A stretch of DNA of 34,080 nt from Actinomadura sp. CNU-125 (GTDB taxonomy: Bacteria; Actinomycetota; Actinomycetes; Streptosporangiales; Streptosporangiaceae), in NCBI RefSeq assembly GCF_001942465.1, contig NZ_MKJY01000584.1:1-34080 (forward strand), written 5' to 3'. Position 1 is the first letter of the stretch, and each line of letters starts with the position of its first letter. Position numbers and translations under genes: made by a program. Under the pieces are notes generated by a model that saw only the letters and a list, made by a program, of their open reading frames with translations, did no database searches and was not told the DNA's origin. Of this stretch, positions 17,552 to 26,479 are shown in pieces.

Positions 17552-18844
17552 TCATTCCTCGCCGATCGCCAGCTCCAGCGCCTCGGCGAACCGCTCGCGG
17601 GCCGCCTCCCGCCGGGTGGGCAGATGCTCCGACGGCCAGAGGCCCTCGACGGGCTCGACGTCGCGGAGCAGCTGCCGGGCGAGGGTGATCTTGTGGACCT
17701 CGGTGGGCCCGTCCGCGATCGCCATCGCCTGCGCACCCATCATCATGGTCGTGAACGGCATCTCGTTCGACACGCCGAGGGCGCCGTGCAGGTGCATCGC
17801 CCGCTGCACCACGTCGTGGTACACCTTCGGCATCGCGGCCTTGACGGCGGCGATGTCCTTGCGGACCTTCCGGTAGTCGCGGTGCTTGTCGATCAGCCAC
17901 GCGGTGCGCAGCACGAGCAGCCGGAACTGCTCGATCTCGATCCAGCTGTCGGCGATCTTCTCCCGCGTCATCTGCATCTTGGCGAGCGGCCCGAAGCGGG
18001 TCTGCCGGGACACCGACCGTTCGAGCATCATGTCGAACGCCTTGCGGACCTGCGCGATCGTCCGCATGGCGTGGTGGATGCGGCCGCCGCCGAGCCGGGT
18101 CTGGGCGATGGCGAACGCGCCGCCCTCGTCCCCGAGGAGGTTGTCGGCGGGGACGCGGACGTCCTCGTAGCGCAGGTAGCCGTGCGAGCCCTCGCGCTCG
18201 CCGCCGACGCCGACGTTGCGGACGGTGACCAGGCCGGGCGCGTCGCCGGGGACGATGAACATCGACATGCCCTCGTAGGCGCTGACGTCGGGGTTCGTGA
18301 CCGCCATGACGATGAGGAACTCGGCGTGGCGGGCGTTGGAGCTGAACCACTTCTCGCCGTTGATGACCCAGCCGTCCCCGTCGCGGACGGCGCGCGTGGT
18401 GAACAGGGTCGGGTCGGCGCCGCCGTGCGGCTCGGTCATCGAGTACGACGAGGAGATCTCGCCGTCCAGCAGCGGCCGCAGGTAGCGCTCTTTCTGCACG
18501 GGCGTGCCGAAGTGGGCGATGATCTCGGCGTTGCCGGAGTCGGGGGCCTGGCAGCCGAACACCGACGGCGCCCAGCGCGAGCGGCCGAGGATCTCGTTGA
18601 GCAGCGCCAGCTTCACCTGGCCGTAGCCCTGGCCGCCCAGTTCGGGGCCGAGGTGGCACGCCCACAGCCCCTTCTCGCGGACCCGGTCCTGGAGGGGCCG
18701 CACGAGCTTGGCGTAGCGGGGGTCCGCCTTGTCGTACGGGCTGCCGAGGACGAGGTCGAGCGGCTCGACCTCGTCCCGCACGAAGGCGTCCGCCCAGTCG
18801 AGAAGTTCCTGGTAGGCGGGGTCGGTCTCGAAGTCCCATGCCAT
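17552..18844 (-). CDS. Acyl-CoA dehydrogenase (ACAD10/ACAD11-like)
   Basis: This FAD-dependent acyl-CoA dehydrogenase has 430 residues. Visible are GLWACHLGPELGGQGYGQVK, SSSYSMTEPHGGADPT (flavin/substrate region), WVINGEKWFSSNA, LGGGRIHHAMRTIAQ, AMHLHGALGVSNE and the C-terminal DGPTEVHK. These sequences match the group that includes the dehydrogenase domain of ACAD10/ACAD11 and LvaC-like enzymes better than straight-chain MCAD types; this is from memory of motifs. The start is ATG 18844 with AGGAGA upstream. It is the first gene of an operon with TetR and divergent from the phosphotransferase gene, the equivalent of the N-terminal domain of ACAD11. Confidence 0.9.
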   Translation of the reverse strand: MAWDFETDPAYQELLDWADAFVRDEVEPLDLVLGSPYDKADPRYAKLVRPLQDRVREKGLWACHLGPELGGQGYGQVKLALLNEILGRSRWAPSVFGCQAPDSGNAEIIAHFGTPVQKERYLRPLLDGEISSSYSMTEPHGGADPTLFTTRAVRDGDGWVINGEKWFSSNARHAEFLIVMAVTNPDVSAYEGMSMFIVPGDAPGLVTVRNVGVGGEREGSHGYLRYEDVRVPADNLLGDEGGAFAIAQTRLGGGRIHHAMRTIAQVRKAFDMMLERSVSRQTRFGPLAKMQMTREKIADSWIEIEQFRLLVLRTAWLIDKHRDYRKVRKDIAAVKAAMPKVYHDVVQRAMHLHGALGVSNEMPFTTMMMGAQAMAIADGPTEVHKITLARQLLRDVEPVEGLWPSEHLPTRREAARERFAEALELAIGEE

Positions 18845-18882
18845 GGCGCGTCTCCTGCCGTCGGTGGCTGGCGTCCCGGCCG

Positions 18883-18918
18883 ATAATGCATCCAAGTGAA
18901 TGAGTAATGCAAGTGCAT
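18883..18918. promoter_or_regulatory. AT-rich promoter/operator region between dehydrogenase and kinase
   Basis: On the minus strand, TTGCAT (18912-18907) and CATTAT (18888-18883) are 18 bases apart and could be the dehydrogenase promoter. The same patch holds two TAATGCA boxes starting at 18884 and 18905, 21 bases apart. The second lies in the inverted repeat ATGCA-AG-TGCAT (18907-18918). This is a plausible operator for the linked TetR protein. Confidence 0.4.
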
Positions 18919-18962
18919 GACTGTTACTCTCCGGTGCTACGCCGTGTCGAAGGGACCCCGCC

Positions 18963-20031
18963 GTGCAGCAGCCTGAGCAGATCGATCGCACGCTCGTGGA
19001 CTTCCGGGTCCTCGCCGGGTGGATGGACGCCCAGGGCCTGCCCGAAGGGACGTTCGAGCAGGTCGCGCCGCTGACCGGCGGGACGCAGAACATGCTGATC
19101 CGGTTCCGCCGGGGCGGGCGGGAGTACGTGCTGCGGCGCGGCCCCGCGCATCTGCGGGCCCGCACCAACGACGTCCTGCGGCGGGAGGCCCGCGTGCTGG
19201 GGGCGCTGGACGGCACGGACGTGCCCGCGCCGCGCCTCGTCGCCGCCTGCCCCGACGAGTCGGTGATGAACGGCGCCGTCTTCTACCTGATGACCCCGAT
19301 CGACGGGTTCAACGCCTCGGTGACGCTCCCGGAGCCGCACGCGAGCGACGCGTCCGTCCGGCACGAGATGGGGCTGAACGCGGCGCGCGCCCTGTCGGCG
19401 CTGGGCGCGGTCGACCACGAGGCCGTCGGGCTCGGCGACTTCGGCAAGCCGGCCGGGTTCCTGGAGCGGCAGGTCGGCCGGTGGACGTCGGAACTCGACT
19501 CCTACGGTGCCCTGGACGGCTATCCGGGGCCCGACATCCCCGGCCTGGACGACGTCGCGCGCTGGCTCGAAGAACGCCGCCCGAAGGCGTGGCGGCCGGG
19601 GATCATGCACGGCGACTACCACCTGGCCAACCTGATGTACTCCCCCGCCGGCCCGGAGATCGCCGCGATCGTCGACTGGGAGATGTGCACGATCGGCGAT
19701 CCACTGCTGGACCTCGGCTGGCTGCTGGCCACCTGGCCGGACCGCGGCGACGAGAGCGCCGTCCTCGCCGGGCCGCTGGGCGCCGCGGGCGGCCTGCCCG
19801 CCGCGGACGAGCTCGTCGACGCCTACGCGGCGCCGCGCGGACGCCGTCGCCGGGCGCGACCTGTCGTCCATCACCTGGTACGCGGTGCTGGCGTGCTTCA
19901 AGCTCGGCATCGTCCTGGAGGGGACGCACGCCCGCGCCTGCGCGGGCAAGGCGCCCCGCGAGACGGGCGACCTGCTGCACTCGATCACCCTCGGGCTCTT
20001 CCGCCGCGCCCACGCCTTCATCGCGTCCTGA
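18963..20031 (+). CDS. Phosphotransferase family (APH-like) protein, ACAD10/11 N-terminal-domain type (one frameshift)
   Basis: The product is about 355 residues with a protein-kinase-like fold: a glycine-rich LTGGTQNMLIRF loop, the ATP-binding lysine replaced by the usual YVLRRGP segment, catalytic loop MHGDYHLANLMY and metal-binding IVDWEMCTIGDPLLDLGW. This subfamily forms the N-terminal half of ACAD10/ACAD11 and includes LvaA of Pseudomonas putida, which phosphorylates 4-hydroxyacyl-CoA. The neighbouring dehydrogenase supports the same role here by inference. The frame breaks near 19833: after DELVDAYAA the sequence resumes one base later at RADAVAGRDLSSITWYAVL. The start is GTG 18963. Confidence 0.87.
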
Positions 20032-20216
20032 CCGGGCACTTGCGGACGGGGCCGCGCCCGGCGCACGCTGGAAGGGACCGGCGGGGCCCGGGCAGTCGGT
20101 GACACCCTTACGCCGCACGGACGGCGATCGAGCCGCTCGCCCGCCCCCTCCGGCTCCGGTCTGCACGTCGGATTCCCGCCAGCGTCCGGCGGGGAGCGCA
20201 CGGCAGGCTCGACGGC

Positions 20217-21164
20217 ATGAACGAACACGCACGCCCGTTCCGGTTCGGGATCGTCGGCGAGTCGATCCGCTCGGGCGCCGACCTGGCCGCCACCGCACGA
20301 CGCGCGGAGGAACTGGGCTACGCGACGCTGACGCTGCGCGACCACTTCGTGCCCGAGCCGTTCGGCGACCAGCTCGCGCCGATGGTCGCGCTCGCGTCGG
20401 CGGCGGCCGTCACGAGCACGCTGCGGCTCGGCACGATGGTCCTCGCCAACGACTACCGGCATCCGGTGCCGCTGGCCAAGGAGGCCGCGACGCTCGACCA
20501 TCTGTCCGGCGGACGATTCGAACTGGGAATCGGCGCGGGATGGCTGCGGGCCGAGTACGAGGCCGCCGGAATCCCGTTCGACGCCGCCGGGGCCCGGGTC
20601 GGACGGCTGGAGGAGGCGCTGCGGATCCTGCGGAGCCTCCTCGCCGGGGAGAAGACCACGTTCGAGGGCGAGCACTACCGGGTCGACGGGCTGACGGTGT
20701 TCCCGCGTCCCGAGCGGCGGCCGCCGCTGGTCGTCGGCGCCGGAAGCGCCCGGATGCTCGGCATCGCCGGACGGTACGCCGACACGGTCGGGATCCTGCC
20801 GCGCGCGCTCCCCGAAGGCGCCGTCTCCGACGAGATCACCGAGCGGCTCCCGGACACGATCGCCCGCAAGGCCGACCGCGTCCGGGAGGCCGCGGCCGGC
20901 CGTGACGTCGAGCTGAGCATGATGGTCACGCCCGCGTTCGGCGCCGATCCGCGCGCCACCGCGGCCCGGGTGGCCGTGCTGCGCGGATGGGGCACCGCCG
21001 CCGCGGACCTCGTCCTGGACATGCCGTCCCGGTTCGTCGGGCCGCCGGAGCACATCGCCGCGCAGATGGCCGAACGCAGGGAACGGTACGGCTTCACCTA
21101 CTACCAGGTGCCCGACACGGTGATGGAGGAGTTCGCGCCGGTCGTCGCGCTGCTCGCGGGCTGA
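20217..21164 (+). CDS. LLM class F420-dependent oxidoreductase
   Basis: The protein has 315 residues with a luciferase-like TIM barrel. It shows FRFGIVGES at the start, LGYATLTLRDHF, LRLGTMVLANDYRHP, LDHLSGGRFELGIGAGW and a late FVGPPEHIAAQM. This pattern matches the TIGR03621-type group of putative F420-dependent enzymes. Substrate unknown. It follows the phosphotransferase gene by 185 bases in which I see nothing else. It converges on the TenA-like gene, with 7 bases between the stops. Confidence 0.88.
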   Translation: MNEHARPFRFGIVGESIRSGADLAATARRAEELGYATLTLRDHFVPEPFGDQLAPMVALASAAAVTSTLRLGTMVLANDYRHPVPLAKEAATLDHLSGGRFELGIGAGWLRAEYEAAGIPFDAAGARVGRLEEALRILRSLLAGEKTTFEGEHYRVDGLTVFPRPERRPPLVVGAGSARMLGIAGRYADTVGILPRALPEGAVSDEITERLPDTIARKADRVREAAAGRDVELSMMVTPAFGADPRATAARVAVLRGWGTAAADLVLDMPSRFVGPPEHIAAQMAERRERYGFTYYQVPDTVMEEFAPVVALLAG

Positions 21165-21171
21165 GCGCGGT

Positions 21172-21797
21172 TCAGGCGTAGACGGCGTCGTGGAAGGCGA
21201 TCTCCGCCTCCAGCATCCCGGCGAACCAGCGGACGAGCCGGTCGTCCGGGACGTCGGCGGGGATCGCGTCGACCTCCCGGGCGAGCGCCGCGACGCCCCG
21301 CCGGAACGCGTCGCCCGCGAGCAGCGCGACCCAGTCGCCGATCGGCCCGGACGGGACGCGGCCCTCCCGGTGCGCCCGCCCGCACCACGCGAGGTACAGG
21401 CTCTCGGCGGCGAACATCACCGTCACCACGGCCGCGTGCCCGCCCTCCCGGGCCGCCGCCAGCGCGAACTCCGACAGCACCGCCCCGCGCGCCGCCGCGC
21501 CCGGACGCGCCGGGACGGGCCACGCCGCGCGGGCGGCGCGGAAGTAGTCGGCCTGCTCGGTGGTCAGCGCGTGGACGGCCGACGCGTTCCGCTCGATGGC
21601 CGCCGCGTCCGGCGCGTCCCAGATCGCCAGCCGTGCAGCCGCGCGGCGGTCGCGACGAACGACGCCTCGATCTCCAGGTAGTCGGCGAACTCGGGGGCGC
21701 CGATCGCGCCGGTGCGGACGTCCTCGGCGAACCGCATGGCCGCGGCGCGTTCCAGCGGCTCGGCGCACGCCTCCAGGAGCGCCTCCGAGCGGCTCAT
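21172..21797 (-). CDS. TenA/thiaminase-II-like protein (one frameshift)
   Basis: The product is about 208 residues and all-helical. AAMRFAEDVRTGAIGAPEFADYL and EIEASFVATAARLHG match the first helices of TenA proteins, and FAAESLYLAWCGRAH the core helix with a Glu and a Cys where TenA enzymes carry active-site residues. The frame breaks at about 21630. Restoring one base gives RLHGLAIWDAPDAAA. TenA proteins usually hydrolyse thiamine degradation products; here the gene ends a sugar-type catabolic operon and may act on another amine or be a salvage enzyme. Its ATG overlaps the preceding stop as ATGA. Confidence 0.78.
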
Positions 21798-22543
21798 CCG
21801 GCGAGCCACTCGACGAGGCCGCCGAACACCTTCGCGTAGCCGTCCCACTCCTCGCAGAACGGCCGCGGCGCCCAGTGCGGCGAGCAGTCGGAGGTGAACA
21901 CCGCCGACCGTCCGGCGCCGAAGGGGGCGACGGCGACGAGCGGGTCGCCGTTCAGCGTGGCCAGGACCTCGGTGTTCTCCCGGGGCTCGACCCGGTTGTA
22001 GCCGAGCAGCACCGGCCAGTCGCCCGCGACGCCGCCGAGCGCCGGATGGTCGGCGGCCGTCACGGCGGCGCGGGCCCCGGCGGGCAGCTCCACCCGGTCG
22101 TCCTCGGGCAGCAGCCCGACCGGCAGCGCCTCGTGCAGGGCCGTGTTGCGGAACGCGGCCTTGGCCTCGAAGCCGGTGAACGACAGGTAGCCGCCGACCA
22201 TCAGCAGCCCACCGCCGCCGCGGGTCCAGTCGCGCAGCGCGCCGAGGCAGCGGTCCCGCCCCGGGACGGCCTGCTCGAAGACCTCGGGGGCGAGCTGCAG
22301 GGAGTTCGCGCCGATGTCGGACAGGACCACGACGTCGTAGGCGGCGAGGGCGTCCGCGTCCCCGGGGAAATCGGCCGGGACCAGGTGGGCGGGCATGTGC
22401 TCCACGTCGTGGCCCCGGCCTTCCAGCGCGCGGCGCAGCGGCTCGACGCCGGTGACGTAGGAGGTGGTGGTGAACGAGTCCACCCCCTTGATGTGGGTGG
22501 ACTGGGTGACCCAGCTCTCTCCTGCGATCAGGACGCGGCTCAC
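21794..22543 (-). CDS. GATase1-like (class I glutamine-amidotransferase fold) protein
   Basis: The protein has 249 residues. The beginning RVLIAGESWVTQSTHIKGVD, then VVVLSDIGANSLQL, GGGLLMVGGYLSF and the end VFTSDCSPHWAP are those of the GATase1-like family PF07090, often annotated glutamine amidotransferase although activity is rarely shown. The start is GTG 22543, about eight bases after AGAGAGGA. It begins 43 bases after the hydrolase gene, the largest gap in the operon, and overlaps the TenA-like gene. In this context it may process or bind a sugar-related catabolite. Confidence 0.82.
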   Translation of the reverse strand: MSRVLIAGESWVTQSTHIKGVDSFTTTSYVTGVEPLRRALEGRGHDVEHMPAHLVPADFPGDADALAAYDVVVLSDIGANSLQLAPEVFEQAVPGRDRCLGALRDWTRGGGGLLMVGGYLSFTGFEAKAAFRNTALHEALPVGLLPEDDRVELPAGARAAVTAADHPALGGVAGDWPVLLGYNRVEPRENTEVLATLNGDPLVAVAPFGAGRSAVFTSDCSPHWAPRPFCEEWDGYAKVFGGLVEWLAG

Positions 22544-22586
22544 TGTTGATCCTCTCTTTCGGGTCGGATGTCTGTTCCGCGGCCGG

Positions 22587-23654
22587 TCAGGCCGCGGCGG
22601 CCTCGAACAGCCGGGCCGGGTTGCCGCGCAGCAGGCCGTCGGCCGTCTCGCGGGGCACGCCGAGCTCGGCCAGCCGCCGGACGAACAGGGTCGGCACGTA
22701 CCGGAAGCCGTTGCCTCCGTAGGCGGTCAGCATGCTCTTGAGGAACACGTCGTGGCTGAGCAGCAGCCGCTCCCCGTACCCGTGCACGATCAGCCAGGTG
22801 ATCGCGTGGGCCGTCTCGTGCGGGGCGGGCGACTGGCCCTCGCCCGGGTAGCGGAACGGCATCCCGATCATGTCGAACTCCAGCCAGACGCCCCGGTCCG
22901 CGACCGCGCGCTGGTAGGCGGGGTCGTCGTGGGACGGGTCCATGTGGCACAGCACGACCGCGCCGGGCGGCACCCCGTACCCGTCGACGACGATGTCGAG
23001 GACCTCGTGCGCGCGCCGCTGCCAGCCGGGCAGGTGCACGTACAGCGGGACGCCGGTCTCGCGCTGGGCGCGGGCCGCCGCGCGCAGCGCGGTCTCCTCG
23101 GCGGGCGTGAAGTCCGGCGACACGCCGATCTCCCCGATCACGCCCGGACGCACGCCCGTGCCGTCCGCGCCGCCGGTGAATTCCGCGACCAGCTCGGCCG
23201 CGAGGGCGCGCTCGTCCGTCCCGGCCAGGTGCGGCGGGTGGTAGGGCTCCAGGTACCAGCCGGAGCCCATGACGATCCGCAGGCCGCTGCGCTCGGCGAA
23301 CGACCGCAGGACGAGCGGGTCGCGGCCGAGGCCGCCGGGGGTGACGTCCACGACCGTCCCGCCGCCGGCGCCCGCGAACGCGCGCAGGTCGGCGAGCATC
23401 GCGGCGTCGTCGTCCAGCGTGCAGTGGTCCAGGCAGGCGTAGGGCTGCTCGCGCAGCAGCCAGGCCAGCTCGGGGGCGGCGCGGGCGTCGCGCAGCCACG
23501 CGAGGTCCGGGTCGTCCGGGTCGCCGACCGCCTTGCGGACGTCGTTGCGCAGGTGCTCGTGGGTGAGGGTGAGGCCCAGGTTCGCGCTGGACACCGGGCC
23601 GGTCACCGTCGTCACCTCGACGGCCGCGCGGCGGCCCGCGCGGGAGGCGGTCAC
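22587..23654 (-). CDS. Phosphotriesterase-family hydrolase (PTE/PHP/lactonase-like)
   Basis: The protein has 355 residues and is a binuclear-metal amidohydrolase. The metal ligands are recognisable: His32 and His34 in LTHEHL, a glutamate in GVIGEIGVS where phosphotriesterases have carboxylated lysine and PHP-type homologues have Glu, His in YVHLPG, His in VLCHMDPS and Asp in LLLSHDV. Relatives include lactonases and hydrolases of unknown sugars. The GTG start at 23654 overlaps the permease stop as GTGA. Given the ribose-type transporter and kinase, a lactone or phosphoester of a sugar derivative is the likely substrate; inferred only. Confidence 0.87.
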   Translation of the reverse strand: MTASRAGRRAAVEVTTVTGPVSSANLGLTLTHEHLRNDVRKAVGDPDDPDLAWLRDARAAPELAWLLREQPYACLDHCTLDDDAAMLADLRAFAGAGGGTVVDVTPGGLGRDPLVLRSFAERSGLRIVMGSGWYLEPYHPPHLAGTDERALAAELVAEFTGGADGTGVRPGVIGEIGVSPDFTPAEETALRAAARAQRETGVPLYVHLPGWQRRAHEVLDIVVDGYGVPPGAVVLCHMDPSHDDPAYQRAVADRGVWLEFDMIGMPFRYPGEGQSPAPHETAHAITWLIVHGYGERLLLSHDVFLKSMLTAYGGNGFRYVPTLFVRRLAELGVPRETADGLLRGNPARLFEAAAA

Positions 23655-24691
23655 GCGGGCTCCTTGGTCCGGTCCCGTCCCCGCCCCATGAGGTGGGCGC
23701 CCAGTTCGGCGATGCCGTGGCCGCGCAGGTTGAGCCAGATCGCGGCGAGCAGCACCATGCCGGTGACGATCGGCGTCAGGAAGGGGCTCACGCCTAGCAG
23801 CGTCAGCCCGTTGGCGATCACCCCGGTGATCACCGCGCCGATGACGGTGCCGGTCATCGTGCCGCGGCCGCCGAACAGGTCGGTGCCGCCGAGCACGACC
23901 GCCGCGATCACGGTCAGCTCGAACGCCTGCGCGGAGTTCGCCGAGCCGGAGCCCAGCCGGGCCGCGGTGAGCAGCCCGGCGATGCCCGCGGCGAGCCCGG
24001 TCAGCATGAGCGCGACCATCTTGATGCGGTCGGTGTTCACCCCGGCGCGGCGGACCGACTCCTCCTGCGAGCCGATCCCGTTGACGTAGTTGCCGAAGCG
24101 GGTCTTGGCCAGCAGCACCCCGCCGATCACGACGGTGCCGAGCGCGATCCACGCCAGCGCGGAGAAGCCGAGGAACTCCGCGCGGCCGATCTTGGCGACG
24201 TACAGCCGGGCGTCGATCGGGACGGAGAAGCCCTCGGTCCACAGCTGCGCCAGCCCGCGGATCACCGACATCGTGGCGAGCGTGACGATGAACGGCGGGA
24301 TCCGGTGGTAGGCCGACAGGTAGCCGTTCACCGCGCCCCAGAACAGCCCGGCGCCCAGCGCGGCGACGATCACGATCGAGGAGTCCCACCCGGCCTGGAG
24401 CATCTCGGCGGTGAGGACCGCGACGAACGCGACGGTCGAGCCGACCGACAGGTCGATCTGCCCGGTGGTGATCACGAACGTCATCGCCACCGCGACGATC
24501 AGCGTGATCGCGACCTGGGTGGCCAGGTTCGACAGGTTGTCGAAGGTGAGGAAGTTTCCGGAGGCGATGCCGAAGACCGCGAACAGCGCGACGGTCACGC
24601 CCAGCATCGCCAGGGTCGCCTTGTTGGCGCGTTCCCACAGGCCCGGCGTCTCGGCGCGGACGGTGGGCGCGGGCGGGGCCTGCACGCTCAT
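23651..24691 (-). CDS. ABC transporter permease, ribose (RbsC/BPD_transp_2) type
   Basis: The protein has 346 residues and many hydrophobic segments. Family landmarks are FVITTGQIDLSVGSTVAF, NGYLSAYHRIPPFIVTLATM, the loop NYVNGIGSQEESVRRAGVN and VLGGTDLFGGRGTMTGTVIGA. It is the membrane subunit importing a sugar or nucleoside-like solute. It starts one base after the ATPase stop. The start is ATG 24691. Confidence 0.93.
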   Translation of the reverse strand: MSVQAPPAPTVRAETPGLWERANKATLAMLGVTVALFAVFGIASGNFLTFDNLSNLATQVAITLIVAVAMTFVITTGQIDLSVGSTVAFVAVLTAEMLQAGWDSSIVIVAALGAGLFWGAVNGYLSAYHRIPPFIVTLATMSVIRGLAQLWTEGFSVPIDARLYVAKIGRAEFLGFSALAWIALGTVVIGGVLLAKTRFGNYVNGIGSQEESVRRAGVNTDRIKMVALMLTGLAAGIAGLLTAARLGSGSANSAQAFELTVIAAVVLGGTDLFGGRGTMTGTVIGAVITGVIANGLTLLGVSPFLTPIVTGMVLLAAIWLNLRGHGIAELGAHLMGRGRDRTKEPA

Positions 24692-24692
24692 G

Positions 24693-25463
24693 TCAGGCCA
24701 CCTCCTCGGTGGACTCGGACCCGGCCGCGGCCGCGCCGGAACGGGTGATCAGGGCGACGAGCCGCTCGATGTCGAGCGCGGACACCGGCTCGTCGTCCAC
24801 GCTGCGGCCCTCGTACATGACGGTGATGCGGTCGCAGACCTCGAACAGGTCCTGCAGCCGGTGGGTGATCAGGATGACCCCGACGCCCTGCGCCGCGACC
24901 TCCTTGATCATCGAGAGGACCTGGCGGACCTCGGCGACCGCGAGCGCCGCGGTCGGCTCGTCCAGGATCAGCACGCGCGGCTTGAACGACACCGCGCGGG
25001 CGATCGCCACCGCCTGCCGCTGCCCGCCGGACAGGTGCCCGATCTCCTGGTACGTCGACTTGACGCGGACGTGCAGGTCCGACAGCGTCTCGGCGGCCCG
25101 GGCGTGCATGGCGCGGCGGTCGATGAACGGCCCCTTGCGCGGTTCGCGCCCGAGGAACAGGTTGCTCGCGACGTCGAGCGTGTCGCACAGCGCGAGGTCC
25201 TGGTAGACGATCCCGATCCGCTCGCGGCGCGCGTCCGCGGGGCTGCCGAACCGCACCTCGCGGCCGTCGATCGCGATCGTCCCGGTGTCGTGCCGCAGGG
25301 CGCCGGCCAGGACCTTCATCAGCGTGGACTTCCCGGCGCCGTTGTCGCCGACGAGGCCGAGCACCTCGCCCGGCGCCAGCGTGAGGTCGACGCCGCGCAG
25401 CGACTTGACCGCGCCGAACGACTTGGTGATGCCGCGCAGTGAGACCAGGGGTGCTTCGGCCAT
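24693..25463 (-). CDS. ABC transporter ATP-binding protein, single-domain sugar type
   Basis: The protein has 256 residues. Walker A GDNGAGKST (near residue 40), Q-loop IVYQDLALCD, signature HLSGGQRQAV and Walker B VLILDEPT are all present, followed by the H-loop in LITHRL. It has one nucleotide-binding domain, unlike the double-domain RbsA of E. coli, and resembles FrcA-like proteins. TSFGAVKSLRGVD-like N-terminus is typical. Its ATG shares one base with the stop of the binding-protein gene (TGATG). Confidence 0.93.
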   Translation of the reverse strand: MAEAPLVSLRGITKSFGAVKSLRGVDLTLAPGEVLGLVGDNGAGKSTLMKVLAGALRHDTGTIAIDGREVRFGSPADARRERIGIVYQDLALCDTLDVASNLFLGREPRKGPFIDRRAMHARAAETLSDLHVRVKSTYQEIGHLSGGQRQAVAIARAVSFKPRVLILDEPTAALAVAEVRQVLSMIKEVAAQGVGVILITHRLQDLFEVCDRITVMYEGRSVDDEPVSALDIERLVALITRSGAAAAGSESTEEVA

Positions 25464-26479
25464 CACTTCTCCAGGTAGTACAGGTAGTCCGCGACGTTGG
25501 CGGGCGTGACGATCTGGGTCGGGACGGGCACGTCCGCCGGGGCGGAGCGGCCGCAGGCGAGGTCGATCGCGGCGTTCATCGCCGCGTGCCCGAACTTGAA
25601 GGTGTTCTGCTGGACGACGCCGACGATCCACCCGGCCCGCAGGCCGTCCACGGCCTGCTGCGACAGGTCCCATCCGACGACCTCGATGTCCTCGGTGCGC
25701 TCCTGGCTGCGGACGGCCGCCGCGAGCCCGATCAGCGCGGGCTCGCCCGTCGCGTACGCGTACGGCAGGTCCGGGTTTCCGGTCAGCAGGTTCTCGGCGG
25801 CGGTCTGGGCCTGCTCCTGGATGTTGCGGCCGTCGACCACGTTCCCGATCTTCATGCCGCCCGCGGCGGCCGCGTCGGTGAAGCCCTTCTGCCGCTCGTT
25901 CTGGACGGTGCTGTTGAGGGCTCCGACGACGCCGATCTCGCCCTTGCCGCCGGAGAGCTTCAGCAGCGCCTCCGCGATCTGCTTGCCGCCCTCGGCGTTG
26001 GCCGTGCCGACCTGGGTGGCGACGGCGGGGGCGTCGACGGTGGCGTCCACCGCGACGACCGGGACGCCGGCGGCCTTCGCGCGGCGGATCGCCGGCTTGA
26101 TGCCCTCGGTGTCGACCGCGTCCACGATGATCGCGTCGTAGTCGTCGGCGACCATGTTGTCGATCGCGTTCGCCTGCTTCGCGGAGTCGTCGTCGCCGTT
26201 GACGACCTGCATGGTCGCCCCGGCCTTGTCGGCGACCGTCTTCGCGCCGGTGTTGATCTGGTTGAAGAAGAGCGCCTGCAGGTTGATCGGGACGACGCCG
26301 ATCTTCGGCCGCCGGCCGTCCACCTCGCACGACTCCGCGATCCGCTCGGGCGGCGGCGGGCCCTGTTCGGTGGCCTTCTTCTCGGCCGCGATCTCGCGCC
26401 TGGCCTCGACGTCGCAACCGACCGTCGCCGTCAGCACCAGGCAGAGCGCGACCACGGCCCGCACCGTGTGTCGCATCAT
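25463..26479 (-). CDS. Sugar ABC transporter substrate-binding lipoprotein
   Basis: The protein has about 338 residues. The N-terminus is a lipoprotein signal: basic MMRHTVR, a hydrophobic stretch and the lipobox TVGC with lipid-carrying Cys22. The mature part is a periplasmic-binding-protein-like type 1 fold (IGVVPINLQALFFNQ, DYDAIIVDAVDTEGIKPAI, GVPVVAVDATVD, PYAYATGEPALIGLAAA, VVGWDLSQQAVDGL). The ligand is probably a sugar or nucleoside. ATG 26479 overlaps the kinase stop as ATGA. The second ATG at 26476 sits better behind AGGAG. Confidence 0.92.
   Translation of the reverse strand: MMRHTVRAVVALCLVLTATVGCDVEARREIAAEKKATEQGPPPPERIAESCEVDGRRPKIGVVPINLQALFFNQINTGAKTVADKAGATMQVVNGDDDSAKQANAIDNMVADDYDAIIVDAVDTEGIKPAIRRAKAAGVPVVAVDATVDAPAVATQVGTANAEGGKQIAEALLKLSGGKGEIGVVGALNSTVQNERQKGFTDAAAAGGMKIGNVVDGRNIQEQAQTAAENLLTGNPDLPYAYATGEPALIGLAAAVRSQERTEDIEVVGWDLSQQAVDGLRAGWIVGVVQQNTFKFGHAAMNAAIDLACGRSAPADVPVPTQIVTPANVADYLYYLEK

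Noticed and set aside
16300..21170. Horizontal-transfer island containing the acyl-CoA genes
   Set aside because: Codon use and base composition match the neighbours and there are no integrases, tRNA ends or attachment repeats; only the short operator patch is AT-rich.
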